The position numbers were made by a program, and so were the translations under genes. This document shows positions 21,587-33,884 of a stretch of 64,000 nucleotides of DNA, in pieces. Source of the DNA: Adiantum capillus-veneris (taxonomy: Eukaryota; Streptophyta; Polypodiopsida; Polypodiales; Pteridaceae); the NCBI GenBank assembly GCA_014529385.2, contig CM043963.1, positions 80,303,412 through 80,367,411 on the forward strand, written 5' to 3'. The notes beneath the pieces were generated by a model that saw only the letters and a list, made by a program, of their open reading frames with translations, was not told where the DNA came from and searched no databases. Every line of letters starts with the position of its first letter. The stretch's first letter is position 1.

Positions 21587-23180
21587 CATTGGGTGCATGC
21601 ACATTGATGATCGTAATCATATAATTTTTATCTTGATTGACACACCTAGTGCCCTCCCAAACGGGTGCTAATAGACAATTTTTGTCTCGAGGTCCCTATG
21701 AAATCCCGTTAATTACATAGAACTCCACTAGATCCATCTATAATAGTACCATAGAAAAATAGAATTTCCCCAAGACTGTGCTTTCTTGGAGAAGTGACAT
21801 CAAGATGGTGCTCTTGGATACACCAACAAGACACCCCACGTCTCCTCTTCATTACCAGCCATAGTTGTTCCTACTTCTCCCTTGTCCTTATACCTTTCAC
21901 ATTCCAAGAGATCAATTGGAGAATAGGGTTCATGCGTAAAGGGGGAAAAATTTTGCAACATCAGATCCACTCTGACCCCCAGACTCCCTCACTTCTCCTA
22001 CTACTGGGTAAGGTTCCTTGCTACTGGGGGTATCATGTCTTGCAATGCCTCAAAAGCATTGTGGAGGGGGATAACAAATTCCCCCTTGTTGGGAGGTGAG
22101 TGGTGATGACTTTTCTCCTTACCTTTTCTAATGGTAGCATAGTCAATTCTCCTCCCTCATGCCATATCTTTTATTCTTTTGTTTTCCTTAAGTGTTCTAC
22201 TTTTTTCTAGAATGGTGAATTTTGCATTTGAGGCCATCAAAAGTAGACAAGGTTTTGTAGTCTGGAATACACTTGTTTGTTCCTCAAGTGGCTCTTGAGG
22301 GGCTTGAGATAACTTTGTAATGGTAGGCTTCTTTTACAAAAGGGGCTGGGATGAGTCTTCAGATTTACTGTCTACTTCCTTAGAACAATCCATTTTTTCT
22401 CCTTTCACATATTGTACATCTCCCTTCTTCTCTCCCTTCCGTGCTCTAGGTCTCAGTGGAAAATCTCTAGTATAGTGGCCAAACTTGTTGCATTCAAAAC
22501 ACACCCCAAAGTAAGTCCCAAACTACAAAAAAATTACTTTTAGTTCAACCCCAACATCGGCAGCCATTTGTTTGGGTGAGTTTGGAGACGTTCCATTTGA
22601 TGCATACACTATTAGAGCTTCTACCAGGTCCCCTCTTGGTTGGAATGAACAAAGGGGTTCCCAAGGAACTCGCTAGATCCCTAACATTGTTCCCCAACCA
22701 ACTTGGAAGGCCTACAAATTCCACCCATACAAGGTGGGTTTCTTTAGAGCCTCCTACGAGTCAAACAAAGGGTTCTAGGGAAACACACAGACTTGAGCTC
22801 TGTCGAACACAAGAGGACCCGTACCTAGGACCCTAGCAACGATAGAAGCTTCCTTGAATATGACTCAAAAAAAAATTCTAGGTCATGTAAGTCGCATGGT
22901 CAATGGCACTTGCATGGTCAACAATATGTGCACCTTGTAGCCATTGCAGTAGTTCATGTCTATTTGGGACCCTCCACTGAAGCCAAATATTAAAGCGAGT
23001 CTTGCTTGCATAGCTAACTAATTCTTGATGTCCCTTGCTAAAAGTTTTGCTATGACAAAGTCATCATCCACAATTTGATGGGGCAAGATTTCCATCAGGT
23101 CCGTGTACATAAGGAATTTTATTGAGGGAGGCTCATAAGGCTTTTACTTTAGTTGATAGTCCATTGTGGAGGCATTGTCA
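21587..23180 (-). pseudogene. LINE ORF1 (DUF4283 plus zinc knuckle) and start of the endonuclease
   Basis: On minus, 23170-22560 reads as the DUF4283-type RNA-binding region of plant L1 ORF1. It includes VWVEFVGLPSWLGNNVRDLA and a VCIKWNVSKL box. It is followed near 22500-22450 by a zinc knuckle CFECNKFGHYTRDFP whose last Cys is replaced by Phe. At about 21930-21890 the frame ILQLISWNVKGIRT marks the start of ORF2 endonuclease (family motif SWNVRGL). ORF1 coats LINE RNA; the endonuclease nicks target DNA. Stops throughout show decay. Confidence 0.75.
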
Positions 23181-25123
23181 TTTTGGAGGGGTTGCAACTA
23201 CTTCTATGCTGTGGGTGATGTAACCACTAATGTAAGTCATACATCATGTGAGCCCTATTGGTATTTTGATTATTTTTAAGAAATGTGGAATTCAAAGGGA
23301 GCAAAGTGCTCCACGAGTACCCCACATATTTTCTACAGGAGAAACAATGTGGGTATGTTACAATATATGTACAAAGTGTACAACTGTTTGTCATTTGAGT
23401 TTCCCTAATGAGGCATTCCTTAATCTTGAGGCAAATACAACCCCCCCTTCCCCTTCTTTCAAAATCATATGGACAAACCACGGATGCCACTCTTTGCATT
23501 ATTTTCGACATTTCCAAGGATTGTGGTAGCATATGTAAGTATTTGTGATGGGCTTTCTTTCACTAGTGTATGCAAAATCTCTCCTCTAGCTTGTAGTAGT
23601 TCACTTTGGATGTTCAATCTTGCTCTTTTCCATGAGAGTGAGGTTGCATGGGTCTCTCTTTCCATAAAAGTCCTCAAAAACGTTCTTGATTTGGCTTACA
23701 TGTACCTCTATATAATGTACGGTCTTTGGAATTTTATATATTATACTGGAAAACGCAAGCTAATTGTTAAGAATTAGTTCTAGTAATTAATATCATGATG
23801 TTTTTAAACCAAATTTACACATACATGCATGATTTCCATGGGTTTAAAAAGAATTATACTGTCAATTTTGAGATGTTTATGCTTGTCTGACATGTGGGTG
23901 GTGGCTGAATTTCACATTTAGAATTCCAATCAAACTATTTTGTGGGAAAAATGAAGAGGTTTTTTACAATTAGTTTGCACCATCTAATCTGTAGGCCATC
24001 GAAAATGTGGACGTTTCTTGCACATAGCTTCTTAATTATCCTTAATTGAGGCACATTGGTTGTATGGAAGTCTACAAAAAGTCTATCAGACTTGCCAAAT
24101 TCACTCTTATAAGACATGTCAGTAGGATTAAGGCTTCCTTGAGAGACTATTTTGCAACATTAAAAACCACTTAAAGACCCCAGGTGGTAGGTTCAACGGA
24201 GGAGCAAACCCTATGTAAATCAGAGTACTTTTATTGTTTGAATTTACTTTCATGGACATTCGAAAGCTCACTACACTTTTGGACTTGTCATTAGGAGAAG
24301 TTTGAAGTCATTTTTTTTCTCTATAAGAAATAGGAGAGAGAGAGAGAATTCTTTTCATTTTTAAAAATGTAAGCGAAAAATTTCAAAGCTTGAAATTTGG
24401 AAAAAATCTCTCCCTTTTTACCATATGCATGGGATGTCACTTTTTGGAGATCCACATGAAGTGTCACTTTGAAATTTTTTGGGATGGGCCCCTTTCCCAA
24501 AAATTATTCCTTCCAAAATACAAATGTTCTCTTTCTGCTTAAATTTCAAATTTCCCCCTGTTCAATTCTGCTATGCACCTATCTTTTCACCATATCCAAC
24601 TCCATCATCTTCTTTCCCATATCAAAGCTTTGACCTTAGTATTGCATCCATGAATCCTGCTAGGAGAGGTATCTATCAATGCATGTTGATTTGGAAGATG
24701 AATATTCTCCACTTTAAAAATGAATTATGGTTTTTGAAATTCTATCTTTTTCCAGTGAAGCAATGAGATCATAGAGAAATAAGCAGATTGACTTTTGGAT
24801 AAATGGTAGATTATATCCCATAGACCCCATCACCAAAATCATTGTGCTATGATTTCATTGATGAGGTTTGTAGGAGAGGGATATTAGGCTTTACACTAAA
24901 CCTTATAGTAGAGAGGGACATTCTTAAGTTGAAAAACCATTTGCTAAAATAGTTCAAGGATTCTCTTAATCATCAGCTTCAAGAAAACAAGGAGAAGATA
25001 AATAACTTGCAATCATTAGTGAATACAATCAAAAGAAAGAAGATAGTCTAGAATTAGATAAAGATAAAAGATGTTGAAGAATATTAAGAGTCTCAAGCAA
25101 AGAGGTGGAGGATGTAGCAAAAG

Positions 25124-25261
25124 AATCAAAGTAGTGAAGTAAGACTGATTTATTTTTAAAGTTGGTATCTTTGTTTTGTAAATTGGTATCTTAATCAAAG
25201 TAGTGAGGTAAGACTCGTTTATTTTTTAAGTTGATATCTTTGTTGTGTAAATTAGTATGTT
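25124..25261. repeat. 69-bp tandem duplication
   Basis: Two head-to-tail units beginning AATCAAAGTAGTGA share GTAAGACT, TTTATTTTT, GATATCTTTGT-like and TGTAAATT blocks, with modest divergence. Confidence 0.8.
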
Positions 25262-25598
25262 TGGATGTTATAGTCCTTGTCTGTGTTTACCTCAGGTCTT
25301 TAGTTCAACCAGACTATTCCTAAGGAAACATGAAAGGTGCATCACAATCATTTTGTAAAGTGATTCCACTTATTCTCACTTGCAAAATTCTACCTTGGAT
25401 AAGGATGATGTTCAACGGACTACCAACGAACTTGGAATTAGTAGGGAAGATTATCGACAATTATTCGAGATTATGCATAGAAACCTAAGCACTCAAGAGT
25501 GAAGGGCTCTTTGCTACAAAAGCCATCATTTGTCTAGTAGGAAAATCTTAGAATTAATTCCATGATTATGAAGATGCTTGGGGAGCCTTTTCACATAA

Positions 25599-26047
25599 AC
25601 ATTAAGGAAAGTTTGGACTCTCAAAGGGCCCCTATAAGGACCAAAATGGGCACACGGTAAAATTTTTACAAATGAAATCAAAACTTGTCGGACCTTCTAG
25701 ATTTAGAATGTACTTATTGAGATCTATCCATTGATGTATAGCATGCCACCAGATTCCTTATATTCTAAAAGATTTCATTTTTTGATGTGACAAATCCTTC
25801 TTATAAATGAAATCTCTCCCCACATTTTAGCTTCATTGGGGAGGCTATAACTTCTACAAATCAACTCCAAATTTTTTGGATTTTTAAGATTTAGAACATA
25901 CTTTCTAATATCTTTTCAATGATATGTTGGCTGATAGGGTTTTGACAAAGCGTTTATGTACTTCATCAGGTTGCCCACTTTGGACAAGAGAGGCAAAGTC
26001 AAACCTCCTTATAGGGCCCCTTTGAGAGTCCAAATTTTCCCTAATGT
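25599..26047. mobile_element. Non-autonomous TIR element (about 45-bp TIRs)
   Basis: The left arm reads GAAAGTTTGGACTCTCAAAG followed by GGCCCCTATAAGGA. The reverse complement of the right arm reads GAAAATTTGGACTCTCAAAG followed by GGGCCCTATAAGGA. The 449-bp element has AT-rich innards with a diverged internal direct repeat (AGATTTAGAA...TACTT) and no transposase. Left and right flanks share only ACATA, so a target duplication is not established. Superfamily unassigned. Confidence 0.65.
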
Positions 26048-26791
26048 GACATACATCCTAGTAAGAAGAAATACCTCAACTATTTCAACAATATGTTCAT
26101 TGACTTAAGGATTTTGCAAAGGGCAATGATAAAAGCCTATAATCTTCATTATACTGAGGCTAATGCAGAGGCTTTTTTTGTGATTAAATTAATGAAAATG
26201 ATATTTGAAAGGGAAGAAGCTTAAGAGAGTGTCAATAACCCTAGTGAATAGAACTCTTGATACTAAAGAGAGATAAAAAACCATAAAGGTTTGAGTGCTC
26301 ACTCAGAGAAAATTTGGTGGTTCGATGCTTTCAAAGTTGAGTGTGAGGATTTTAATGTGTTAATTGTGTATTTTACCACACCATTATCTCTAAAATTATC
26401 AAGGTCCAACATGCTATGGAGGAGCTAGATCTTCAGGGTTTTGGTACGTACAAGGTCGAATGGCACATGGGGGGAGATCTAAAGACACTAAAGTGTATGT
26501 ACAATGTGTGAAAGGGTGCTAATGCCACATGGGTGAAACAAGGATCTGAATCTTGCTAATTAGAATAAAGCTTTAGATAGATACTCTAGAAATTAAAAAA
26601 ATTAAGAAATTTTAGATATTGTCTTCCTCATGTCCAGCTGTGCACACACTATAAGACTCTCTCAAAAACTGTTGCAACCATGTATCGTGTATTTTAGTGA
26701 GAGAGTCCAAAATGGGATGGCCAAAGAGAAGAGAGAGACAAAAAGGATTTTTTTGTATATTCAACATTATTGCATTTATTACCGTAATAAT

Positions 26792-28341
26792 TGTCATAAT
26801 AATCAATACTTACTTCTCCTAAATGATTTTCTCATGTTAAACTGATCATTTAATATGGGGAAGTGCAAGGGGAGAAAAAGCTAGAATATTGGTTAAGCTA
26901 GCAGACCGGCTATAGTAGGGATTCAAAGGAGGGAAAATAGGGATCCAAAGGGGGGCCATCTGCAAAAGAGCTATGTGCAACAATGGGCTCAAAAGACCCT
27001 AAGGTTCAGCCCCTTAAGACTTCCAAAATGATAAGGTTCCAAAATTCAAAGGTTGTGTCCAACGGTCAAACATTAGGGGAATTGGATGCTTTGAGTGTGT
27101 CCCAAAAAGTCTTTGTCAAGCCCTACATAGGAGGGGCCGAGCCCAAGAAGTAGGGGATGAGAGAGAAACACCCACACACACTCACAAGCTTCCTTTGTGC
27201 ACAAGGGGAAAGAGGGACACATGTCAGCTCCCTAGGCCATATGCCCACAAGGTGTGCTCAAATCCTATTGGATGGCCTTGGAGGTGGACCAATGAGAATG
27301 AGGCTAGAGTAAGTCTAGTTTAATTACTTTAAAAAAATTTAATAAAAGAACCAATAAGAATTAAGCTCTCTAGAAGACTATTGGACAGTCTCCCAAGGGG
27401 TCCAATGAGCATTCAGCAGCCCAATGGCTTGCCTGATTCCTATTGGCCAAGAGGCAAAGGGGTCCAATGAGAGTTTAGTTTCATTTATTAATTACCTAAA
27501 GCTCTCACAAAAGGGGAAAGGGGGACACATGTTAGAAGGCTATCACTTATGCTGCTTAATTTCCATTGGCTGAGGCTGGGGAGGTCCAATAGGGCTGTAG
27601 CATGAGTAATTAGCAAGGGAGGTCGACCAAGAGAGAGAGGGGGTTGATTTTTGCAAGGCATTATCACACACACACTCACACAATCTCATGTGTGAAGCAA
27701 ATAAGGCTCTCTCTCTTTCCTCAAGCTTTAATGGAAAGCTTACCACCTACTCCAAGCTTGTGAGAAGGGAGGCCTACACCAACAACTCTTGGATTTGTGA
27801 TGCAAATCCAACCAAGAGCCAAGCTTCAATGCATGCTCATCTCCTCTACCATGATGATTACTAAGATAAGCTATGCTAATATGAGTGATTATGTCAGGAG
27901 ATGTATATCTTTCTTGTAAGAATACTCCTTCTTCCTCTCAATCTACTCTCATACCCCCTTAGCTCTCACCATCTTCGAAGGTGTGTGAGGTCTTGGGTCT
28001 GAGATGGTGAGGGAATTGATGTTGTGTTTTATAAGTGTTTTGCTTAGTGCATGAAGTTCCCATCTTCATTGCAGTAGCTAGTATTGAAGAAACCATAATA
28101 CAAAGCCTTTTGGAGGGGGAGACCTGCTCCATGCAAATCCGCTCCTCAACTGTTGTCAATTTCTTAATTTCTCTCTCTTTTGAAGTATTGTTCATGCTAT
28201 CTGACTAGGTGTTATGCTTTTTGTTGCTCTCTCCACCCAAGCACTCTTGTTATTCTCATTAGGAAGCTATTCTAATGAAATGCTCACTATGTTCATGCTA
28301 TTTGTCTATACACACAAGTTACTAGACCATTAAATGTTACA
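26792..28341 (+). repeat. 5' LTR of chromovirus 1
   Basis: 1550 bp, TG...CA ends. Compared with the 3' LTR it lacks about 45 bp near 28085, where the 3' copy carries the GGAACACAAAGAATTGTA region. It contains the inverted pair around TTAAACTGATCATTTAA near its start. Confidence 0.95.
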
Positions 28342-28342
28342 T

Positions 28343-28354
28343 TGGTATCAGAGC
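28343..28354 (+). promoter_or_regulatory. Primer-binding site, initiator-Met tRNA type
   Basis: TGGTATCAGAGC begins one base after the LTR end. It is the usual complement of the 3' end of initiator methionine tRNA used by many plant LTR elements to prime minus-strand DNA. Confidence 0.9.
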
Positions 28355-28757
28355 ACAAGGTTTCTCTTTTCTTGCTCAAGAAGGGAGGTACTCAAGCTAG
28401 CTATAAAGGGTTGGTACTATTAATTGCATGTGAGTAAGTAGAATAGGGATTTTTCAGCCTTGCAGTGCGCCTGTCTTTGTGATGTTAACGGGGCATAACA
28501 GTCGAGAGCTATGGTCTTAATATTGGAGTCCTATGGGGTTTGCCTATGGCTTAACCACTATTGATCTATTAGAAGCTTGACAGGAGCCGGTGCTGTTTTG
28601 GTATTGAACGACCCCCTCTTCTATTCCTTGCAATTAATGGTATTCGAGCCACGGGTATAGTAGCTTGAGTGCTTTCTCTAAAGGGGTAAAGAGAGTAGCA
28701 ACTAGGGCTTGAAGTGCCAAAGTACACCTAAAAATTTTACACCTAAAAGTTGTTAGA

Positions 28758-30135
28758 ATGGCTGACAATAGTAAAGAGAGTGAAATTAATATTGATAACT
28801 TTGATTTTGCTAATGAGCAAGCTACTAATGATGTCCCGATGCTTGTTAATTATCTTGTTTCTAGGATTCAACAAGCCATGGGCAATCCATCACTCCAAAG
28901 TGAAGTGCAACGGCAGCTTTGTGCTCATGGGATTCTCCAAGATCCCCACCATGATGAGAGAGCACCTAGTAAGCCTCCTTGCGAGACTTCCAAAAGAGGT
29001 CTGTCTCCGATTCGGGAAGAAGAAGAGTATCCATATGAAGGGCTCAGAAATTTGCTCCTTGATGACACATCTCCTTCTCAAAGGAAAAGTCGAGAGCTTC
29101 CACCGAAGGAACAAGAAAGAAGTGAGTCTCCCGCCACCTCAACGGAGATGGCTCCACGAAGATGATGGGCTAAACGCTCTCCATCACCTCCAAAACGGAG
29201 AAGACCATCGCATACTTCTCCAGACCATACTTCAAATAGGCATGACAAAAAGCAAGATAAGAGTAAGGCAAGAAAGAGGACACCCTCGTCTCCATCTTCT
29301 TCATCCTCTTCCTCTTATGAAAGTGATGGTGAAGACAATGAAGATCAAGACAAGAAAAAGGCAAGAAAGAGGTCACCCTCTTCTCCATCTTCCTCAAATT
29401 ATTCATCTTCTGAAGAAAGGGATGGTGCAACCTTTGAACCATAAAAAAGAAGAGGCCATAGGAAATCCTATGCCGCGTGGAAGAGGTCATCCAAGCTCAA
29501 GAAGTTCAAAGAGGGAGGGAAGAGCATCTCTTTCCTTACCTAGCCTACGGGCCAACGGTGAAGCTCCACGAACATGGAAAGCTTTAAGAGATTACATTAT
29601 GAAGCAGTTTTTGGCCACCGATGCCAAAGACAAAGTACTCACCGAATGGCGAAGCTTACATCTCTCTCCTTACAAATCCATTCACAAATATGTAGAAAAG
29701 TTTTGGGACCTACAACTCAAAGCCACTGTCTTCAAAAAGTTAGATTTTGGAGAGTTAAAGCAACAATTTTGTGCGGGCTTAACTGAAGAAATGGCGGAGT
29801 ATGTCAACTCCCAAAGGCCACGCACCATATCGGCGGTTATACATCATACTATGGTGGCCTCTCGAATCAATTTCCAAACGGGGACTAAAAGAAATTCTAA
29901 GCCCACGGAAAACAAGGGTTCCAATGAGCCTAAGGGGAAGGACAATGTCCAAAAGTCTCCTAAGGGCAACTCCAACAAAGCTAAATAGAAAGGTGTTTAT
30001 AAAGGCAAAAATAAACTCTCTCCTAAAGAGCTTGAGCATTATCGCAAGGATAACCACTGTTTCAAGTGCAGCGAGCAAGGGCATGCGTACCGCGCTTGTC
30101 CCCAAAAGAACACCCTCCATGAACCTCCTAGAGCT
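28758..30135 (+). pseudogene. gag: gag of chromovirus 1, core deleted
   Basis: It starts MADNSKESEINIDNFDF and runs in one frame to a stop at about 29163, then continues with Ser/Arg/Lys-rich linker sequence in the same frame to further stops. Compared with the gag at 53714, the block of about 49 residues encoded by 54291-54436 is missing: 146 bp lost between two CTA trinucleotides, which also shifts the frame. The region that follows (TWKALRDYIMKQFLATDAKD, then a VLTEWRSLHL box) is the retrotransposon gag domain. A zinc knuckle [14 protein letters not shown] (30058-30099) is intact, CX2CX4HX4C. Gag forms the cytoplasmic particle and binds element RNA; this copy cannot make a complete one. 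Confidence 0.9.
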
Positions 30136-30138
30136 ACC

Positions 30139-31203
30139 TTGGTCGAAATCCAAGAGGAGGAAATTCAACACAAAGGATCTCCTCTATGCCATGCTTGGGG
30201 AAAGGTAAGAGAACATGATGCTTTTATTCTATTTGACCCTGGTTCTACTCACAATTTAATATCTATAGAATTGGCCACCAAGCTAGGCATACAAGCCTAC
30301 GAGATGGGAGATGTCCTATCCGCAGACTGTGCTTTCAAGGGGCAAGAAGCTTCAGTCACTCCCTTAATCGGGAAATTGAGGCTCCATGTCCAAAGCTATG
30401 TGGACAAAGAGGACTTCTTTATCTCTCCTCTCAAGCATGAGGATGTAATCCTAGGGGCACCATGGTTTGATCGCATGGCTGCCAATGTTAAATTCCCTAA
30501 AAGGATAATCTCCTTTATGTTCAGGGAAAAATATATGTATGTAGATGCTAAGGAAATGGGTAACACTATACCCATTGTACATACACAAGCTTTCAACAAG
30601 TCGATAAAGAGCTCTATTTCTGTGTACATGATTTTTGTTAAAGATTCTCAATATGAACCTAATGTTTTAGCAAAAGAAAATATACACAATCAAAAGGAAT
30701 TAGAGTTATCCAATTTTCTCAAGGGGTTTCAGGATGTGTTTATTGACGAAATCCCTTGTGAGCTACCTCCTAAACGAGGTAATAATGACCATGCAATTGA
30801 ACTTCTTCCAAGAAGTTCACCGCCTAATAAACCTCCTTATAGAGTTTCTCAAGCTCAACAAGAGGAGATTATGCGGCAAGTGCATGAGTTAGTTGAGAAG
30901 GGCATGTTTAGGCCTAGCTCATCTCCATTTTGTTCTCCTATGCTACTAGTGCAAAAGAAAGATGTCACATATCGTATGTGTGTCGACTATAGAGCACTAA
31001 ATAGGATCACTATCAAGAATAGGTTTCCCATTCCACGGGTAGACGACCTATTTGATAAGCTACAAGGGTCCACCTACTTCAGTAGGATTGACCTAAAAAG
31101 TGGCTATCATCAAATAAGGATAGTTGATCAAGACATTGTAAAGACTGCATTTCGCACTACGTTTGGTCTTTACGTCATGTCTTTTGGCTTGACCATGCAC
31201 TAG
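30139..31203 (+). pseudogene. pol: pol of chromovirus 1: protease and RT N-terminal half
   Basis: A 354-codon open frame. The aspartic protease active site reads [13 protein letters not shown] near 30230 (usual D-S/T-G; Pro replaces Ser here). Flap and second half run to [12 protein letters not shown] near 30455. RT follows: a LPPKRG...DHAIEL start, [45 protein letters not shown] and the first catalytic Asp in [14 protein letters not shown]. The frame breaks at FGLTMH, just where the conserved FGL-NAP-TF box should be, by a small indel. Confidence 0.92.
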
Positions 31204-32120
31204 CCACATTCAACCGCTTGATGGAGAAGCTATTCAGGCCTCACCAAACCTTTACTAGAGTGTTCTTTGATGATATCATCATCTAATCTAATTCATTAGA
31301 CAAACACAAGCAACACCTCCAGGTAATATTTCAAGTTCTAAGAAATAATAAACTTTATGTTAATCAAAAGAAAAGTGATTTTTTCTTACAAAAGATTCAG
31401 TATTTAGGTCACATTATCTCTCAAGATGGCATCCAAATGGATCCATCAAAGTTAGAGGTAATAAAAGGATGGCCTAAAACAAGGAATCTTCATGAAATAA
31501 GAAGCTTTATAGGTATGTGTGCATACTACATACGCTTCATAGAAAAGTTCTCACTAATAGTAGGACCATTACATGACCTAACAAAGAAAAACGTTAGGTA
31601 CACATGGTTTGCCAAGGAGAACAATGCTTTTGAAAAGCTTATCTCTCAACCTGTGCTTACACTACCGGATCTCTCAAAGCCATTTGAGGTCCAGTATGAT
31701 GCTTGTGGTGATTGCCTTGGAGCTGTTTTGCTTCAAGAAGGGCATACTGTAGGCTATGAAAGTCGAAGGCTCAACCCTGTTGAGCAAGCTCTAGGCATAT
31801 ATGAAAAGGAACTCCTTGCAGTTCTACATGCCTTAGACGCATGGAAGCACTATTTATTGGGGACTCATTTCATTCTGCGAACGGATCACCAAAGTCTTAA
31901 GTACTTCATGATGCAAACCAAGCTCTGCAACAAACAAATGAGGTGGGAAAATTTCCTTTTGCAATTTCATTTTCATATTGCTCACATTGCTGGAAAGCAT
32001 TATCAAGTAGCCGATGCACTCTCAAGACGACCGAGAGTGAATGCGATTTCCATAGCAACTCACAATGATCTATCTTCTATGATAGATGAGTATGCTATTG
32101 ATCCTGATTTTAGATTTTAG
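31204..32120 (+). pseudogene. pol: pol of chromovirus 1: RT C-terminal half and RNase H
   Basis: After the frameshift the text continues ATFNRLMEKLF, then the catalytic box VFFDDIII near 31260-31283, followed at once by a TAA stop. From 31437 an open frame carries the RT thumb/connection (EVIKGWPKTRNLHEIRSFIG) and RNase H with DACGDCLGAVLLQ, E in YEKELLAVLHAL and RTDHQSLKYFM. It ends at a stop after DPDFRF. The RT active site residues are present, but the domain is cut by the stop. Confidence 0.9.
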
Positions 32121-33360
32121 AGATGTGATTTCAGCCCTTGCACTAGGGAAGAAAGAGGAACCATTTACTTTACAAGATGGTTATCTTCTCTACAGCAATA
32201 GACTATGCGTTACTAGCTCACTACATGAGAAAGTAATGTATGAATCTCATGCTCCTCCTTATGCAGGGCATAGAGGGATTCAGTCTACTCTAAAGGGGAT
32301 TGAAACATATTTCTATTGGCCTACCATGAAGGCAAACATACAAGAGTATGTTTCTCAATGTGTGGTATGCCAAAAGACGAAGTTTGATAGAGGGAAGCAA
32401 CCTGGATTTCTTCAACCTTTGCCAAACCCTAATTCACCATGGGAGAGCATATCCATGGATTTTATCTTTGGATTGCCTAAGTCTATCCATGGGAATACGG
32501 GAATATGGACGATAGTAGACAGGTTCAGTAAACAAGCTTATTTTATACATGTCAAAAAGACTATCAAAGCCCATCAAATGGCAACCCTCTTCATTTCACA
32601 AATCTTCAAGTACCATGGCTTGCCAATGTCCATAGTGTCGGATAGAGATTCTCGAATGACCAGTAACTTCTGGAAGGGTCTCTTTGAGAATTTAGGGACA
32701 AGGCTAAATTTCTCTTTGGCCTATAACCTGCAAATGGATGGCCAAAGTGAAATAGCTAACCATTCTTGATCTACTAAAAGCCTATGTAACGGAAGTAGAT
32801 CAAAGGTCCCAATGGGAGAAGTACTTACCCTTAGTGGAGTATGCCCACAATAACACTATACATACTTCCACGGGAAAAGCACCTTTTGAGGTAATAGAGG
32901 GAAGATCAAAAAGTCCCTTGCTACTTAAGGTACACAGGAAGATCTTCGCTGCAGATGAGTATAGCCGAGACCTACGAGAATCTTTCCAAAAGATTAAGGA
33001 TGCTATCTCTATCTCACAACAAAGGCAAAAGGCTGCTGCTAACAAGAATAGAAGAGCCCAAGCCTTTAAAGAAAATTATTGGGTCTTACTCAAATTTCCC
33101 AAGGCTCAATTAAGGCACACGACGGGCAAGAATCCTATGGGACACCAAAAGTACTATTGTAAGTTAGCAAAAAGGTACTATGGTCCCTTCCAAATTCTTA
33201 GGCCAATCAATGAGATGGACTATCAACTCAAGTTTCCCAACCATTGGCTCATACACAATGTTTTTCATGTGAGCCTACTAAAGCCTTACAAAGTAGAGCC
33301 ACCTCAAGCACCAACTATCGAAGACCCACCGGAGATTGAGGACCAAGAAGAGGTGCTGTA
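32100..33360 (+). pseudogene. pol: pol of chromovirus 1: integrase
   Basis: The HHCC zinc-binding domain shows HAPPYAGHRG and CVVCQKTK. The catalytic core shows D in ISMDFIFGLP (about 32456) and D in IVSDRDSRM (about 32640). E lies in GQSEIAN, where a small deletion at about 32755 breaks the frame. The frame resumes with EYAHNNTIHTSTGKAPFE and a GPF/Y-type region KRYYGPFQILRPINEM. It then continues through NVFHVSLLKPY to a stop at about 33361. Integrase inserts the cDNA; this copy is interrupted. Confidence 0.92.
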
Positions 33361-33535
33361 GCCCGAGTCCATTCTCTGACATGAAGACAAGGTACTAAAA
33401 GGTGGTAGAATATCCGACGATATCTTATTAAGTTTAAGAATTATCCTTTTGAAGATGCTAGATGGATGCAACACATACAATTAAAGGATAACCTAAACCT
33501 TTTCAATGCTTACAATGCTTTCGTAGAGTAAGCAA
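33361..33535 (+). pseudogene. Chromodomain-like tail of integrase
   Basis: After the stop, mixed frames give HEDKVL, then RYLIKFKNYPFEDARWM and a terminal QLKDNLNLFNAYNAF. This follows the chromodomain pattern (Y-V-K-W-x-G/N-Y-P-x-x-x-x-T/R-W) and identifies the element as a chromovirus. The domain normally steers integration to marked chromatin. At least two stops/frame changes are present. Confidence 0.7.
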
Positions 33536-33870
33536 ATGTACAAATGTTAAAAATGAACAAAGTTTTTGTCTTATAAGACTCTCTTTTTCTTTATTGTGCA
33601 CAAAAATGAAGTAGTATGCATGCTTAGATCAAGTTTGCGGAGACGACGTCTCCCGAACACCAAGTAGAGCTTGTCACTCTACTATGGAAGACTGATATGA
33701 CTAATGTGTAGACATGCTTGAGGCAGCTTAGGTTCTCAAGCGCCAAATGGACTAGTCATACATTGTGGAATGATGTCGTAGGGTAACATAGGGATCCTCT
33801 ACCCGCTATGAAAAGGACTAATGAATATGCTTTATCTTCTCTACCCCATAGTCGAGGATGACTATGATTT

Positions 33871-33884
33871 CAAGAGAGAGGTAA
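33871..33884 (+). promoter_or_regulatory. Polypurine tract
   Basis: CAAGAGAGAGGTAA immediately precedes the 3' LTR; a similar purine run (AAAAGAGAGGTAG) precedes the LTR at 51713. This is the plus-strand primer. Confidence 0.8.

Larger units (their letters stand above)
23181..26791. other. AT-rich spacer, no gene recognised
   Basis: Short overlapping frames occur on both strands at about 23230-23780, without recognisable domains. A 69-bp tandem duplication (25124-25261) and a TIR element (25599-26047) are listed separately. Otherwise nothing is identifiable. Confidence 0.45.
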
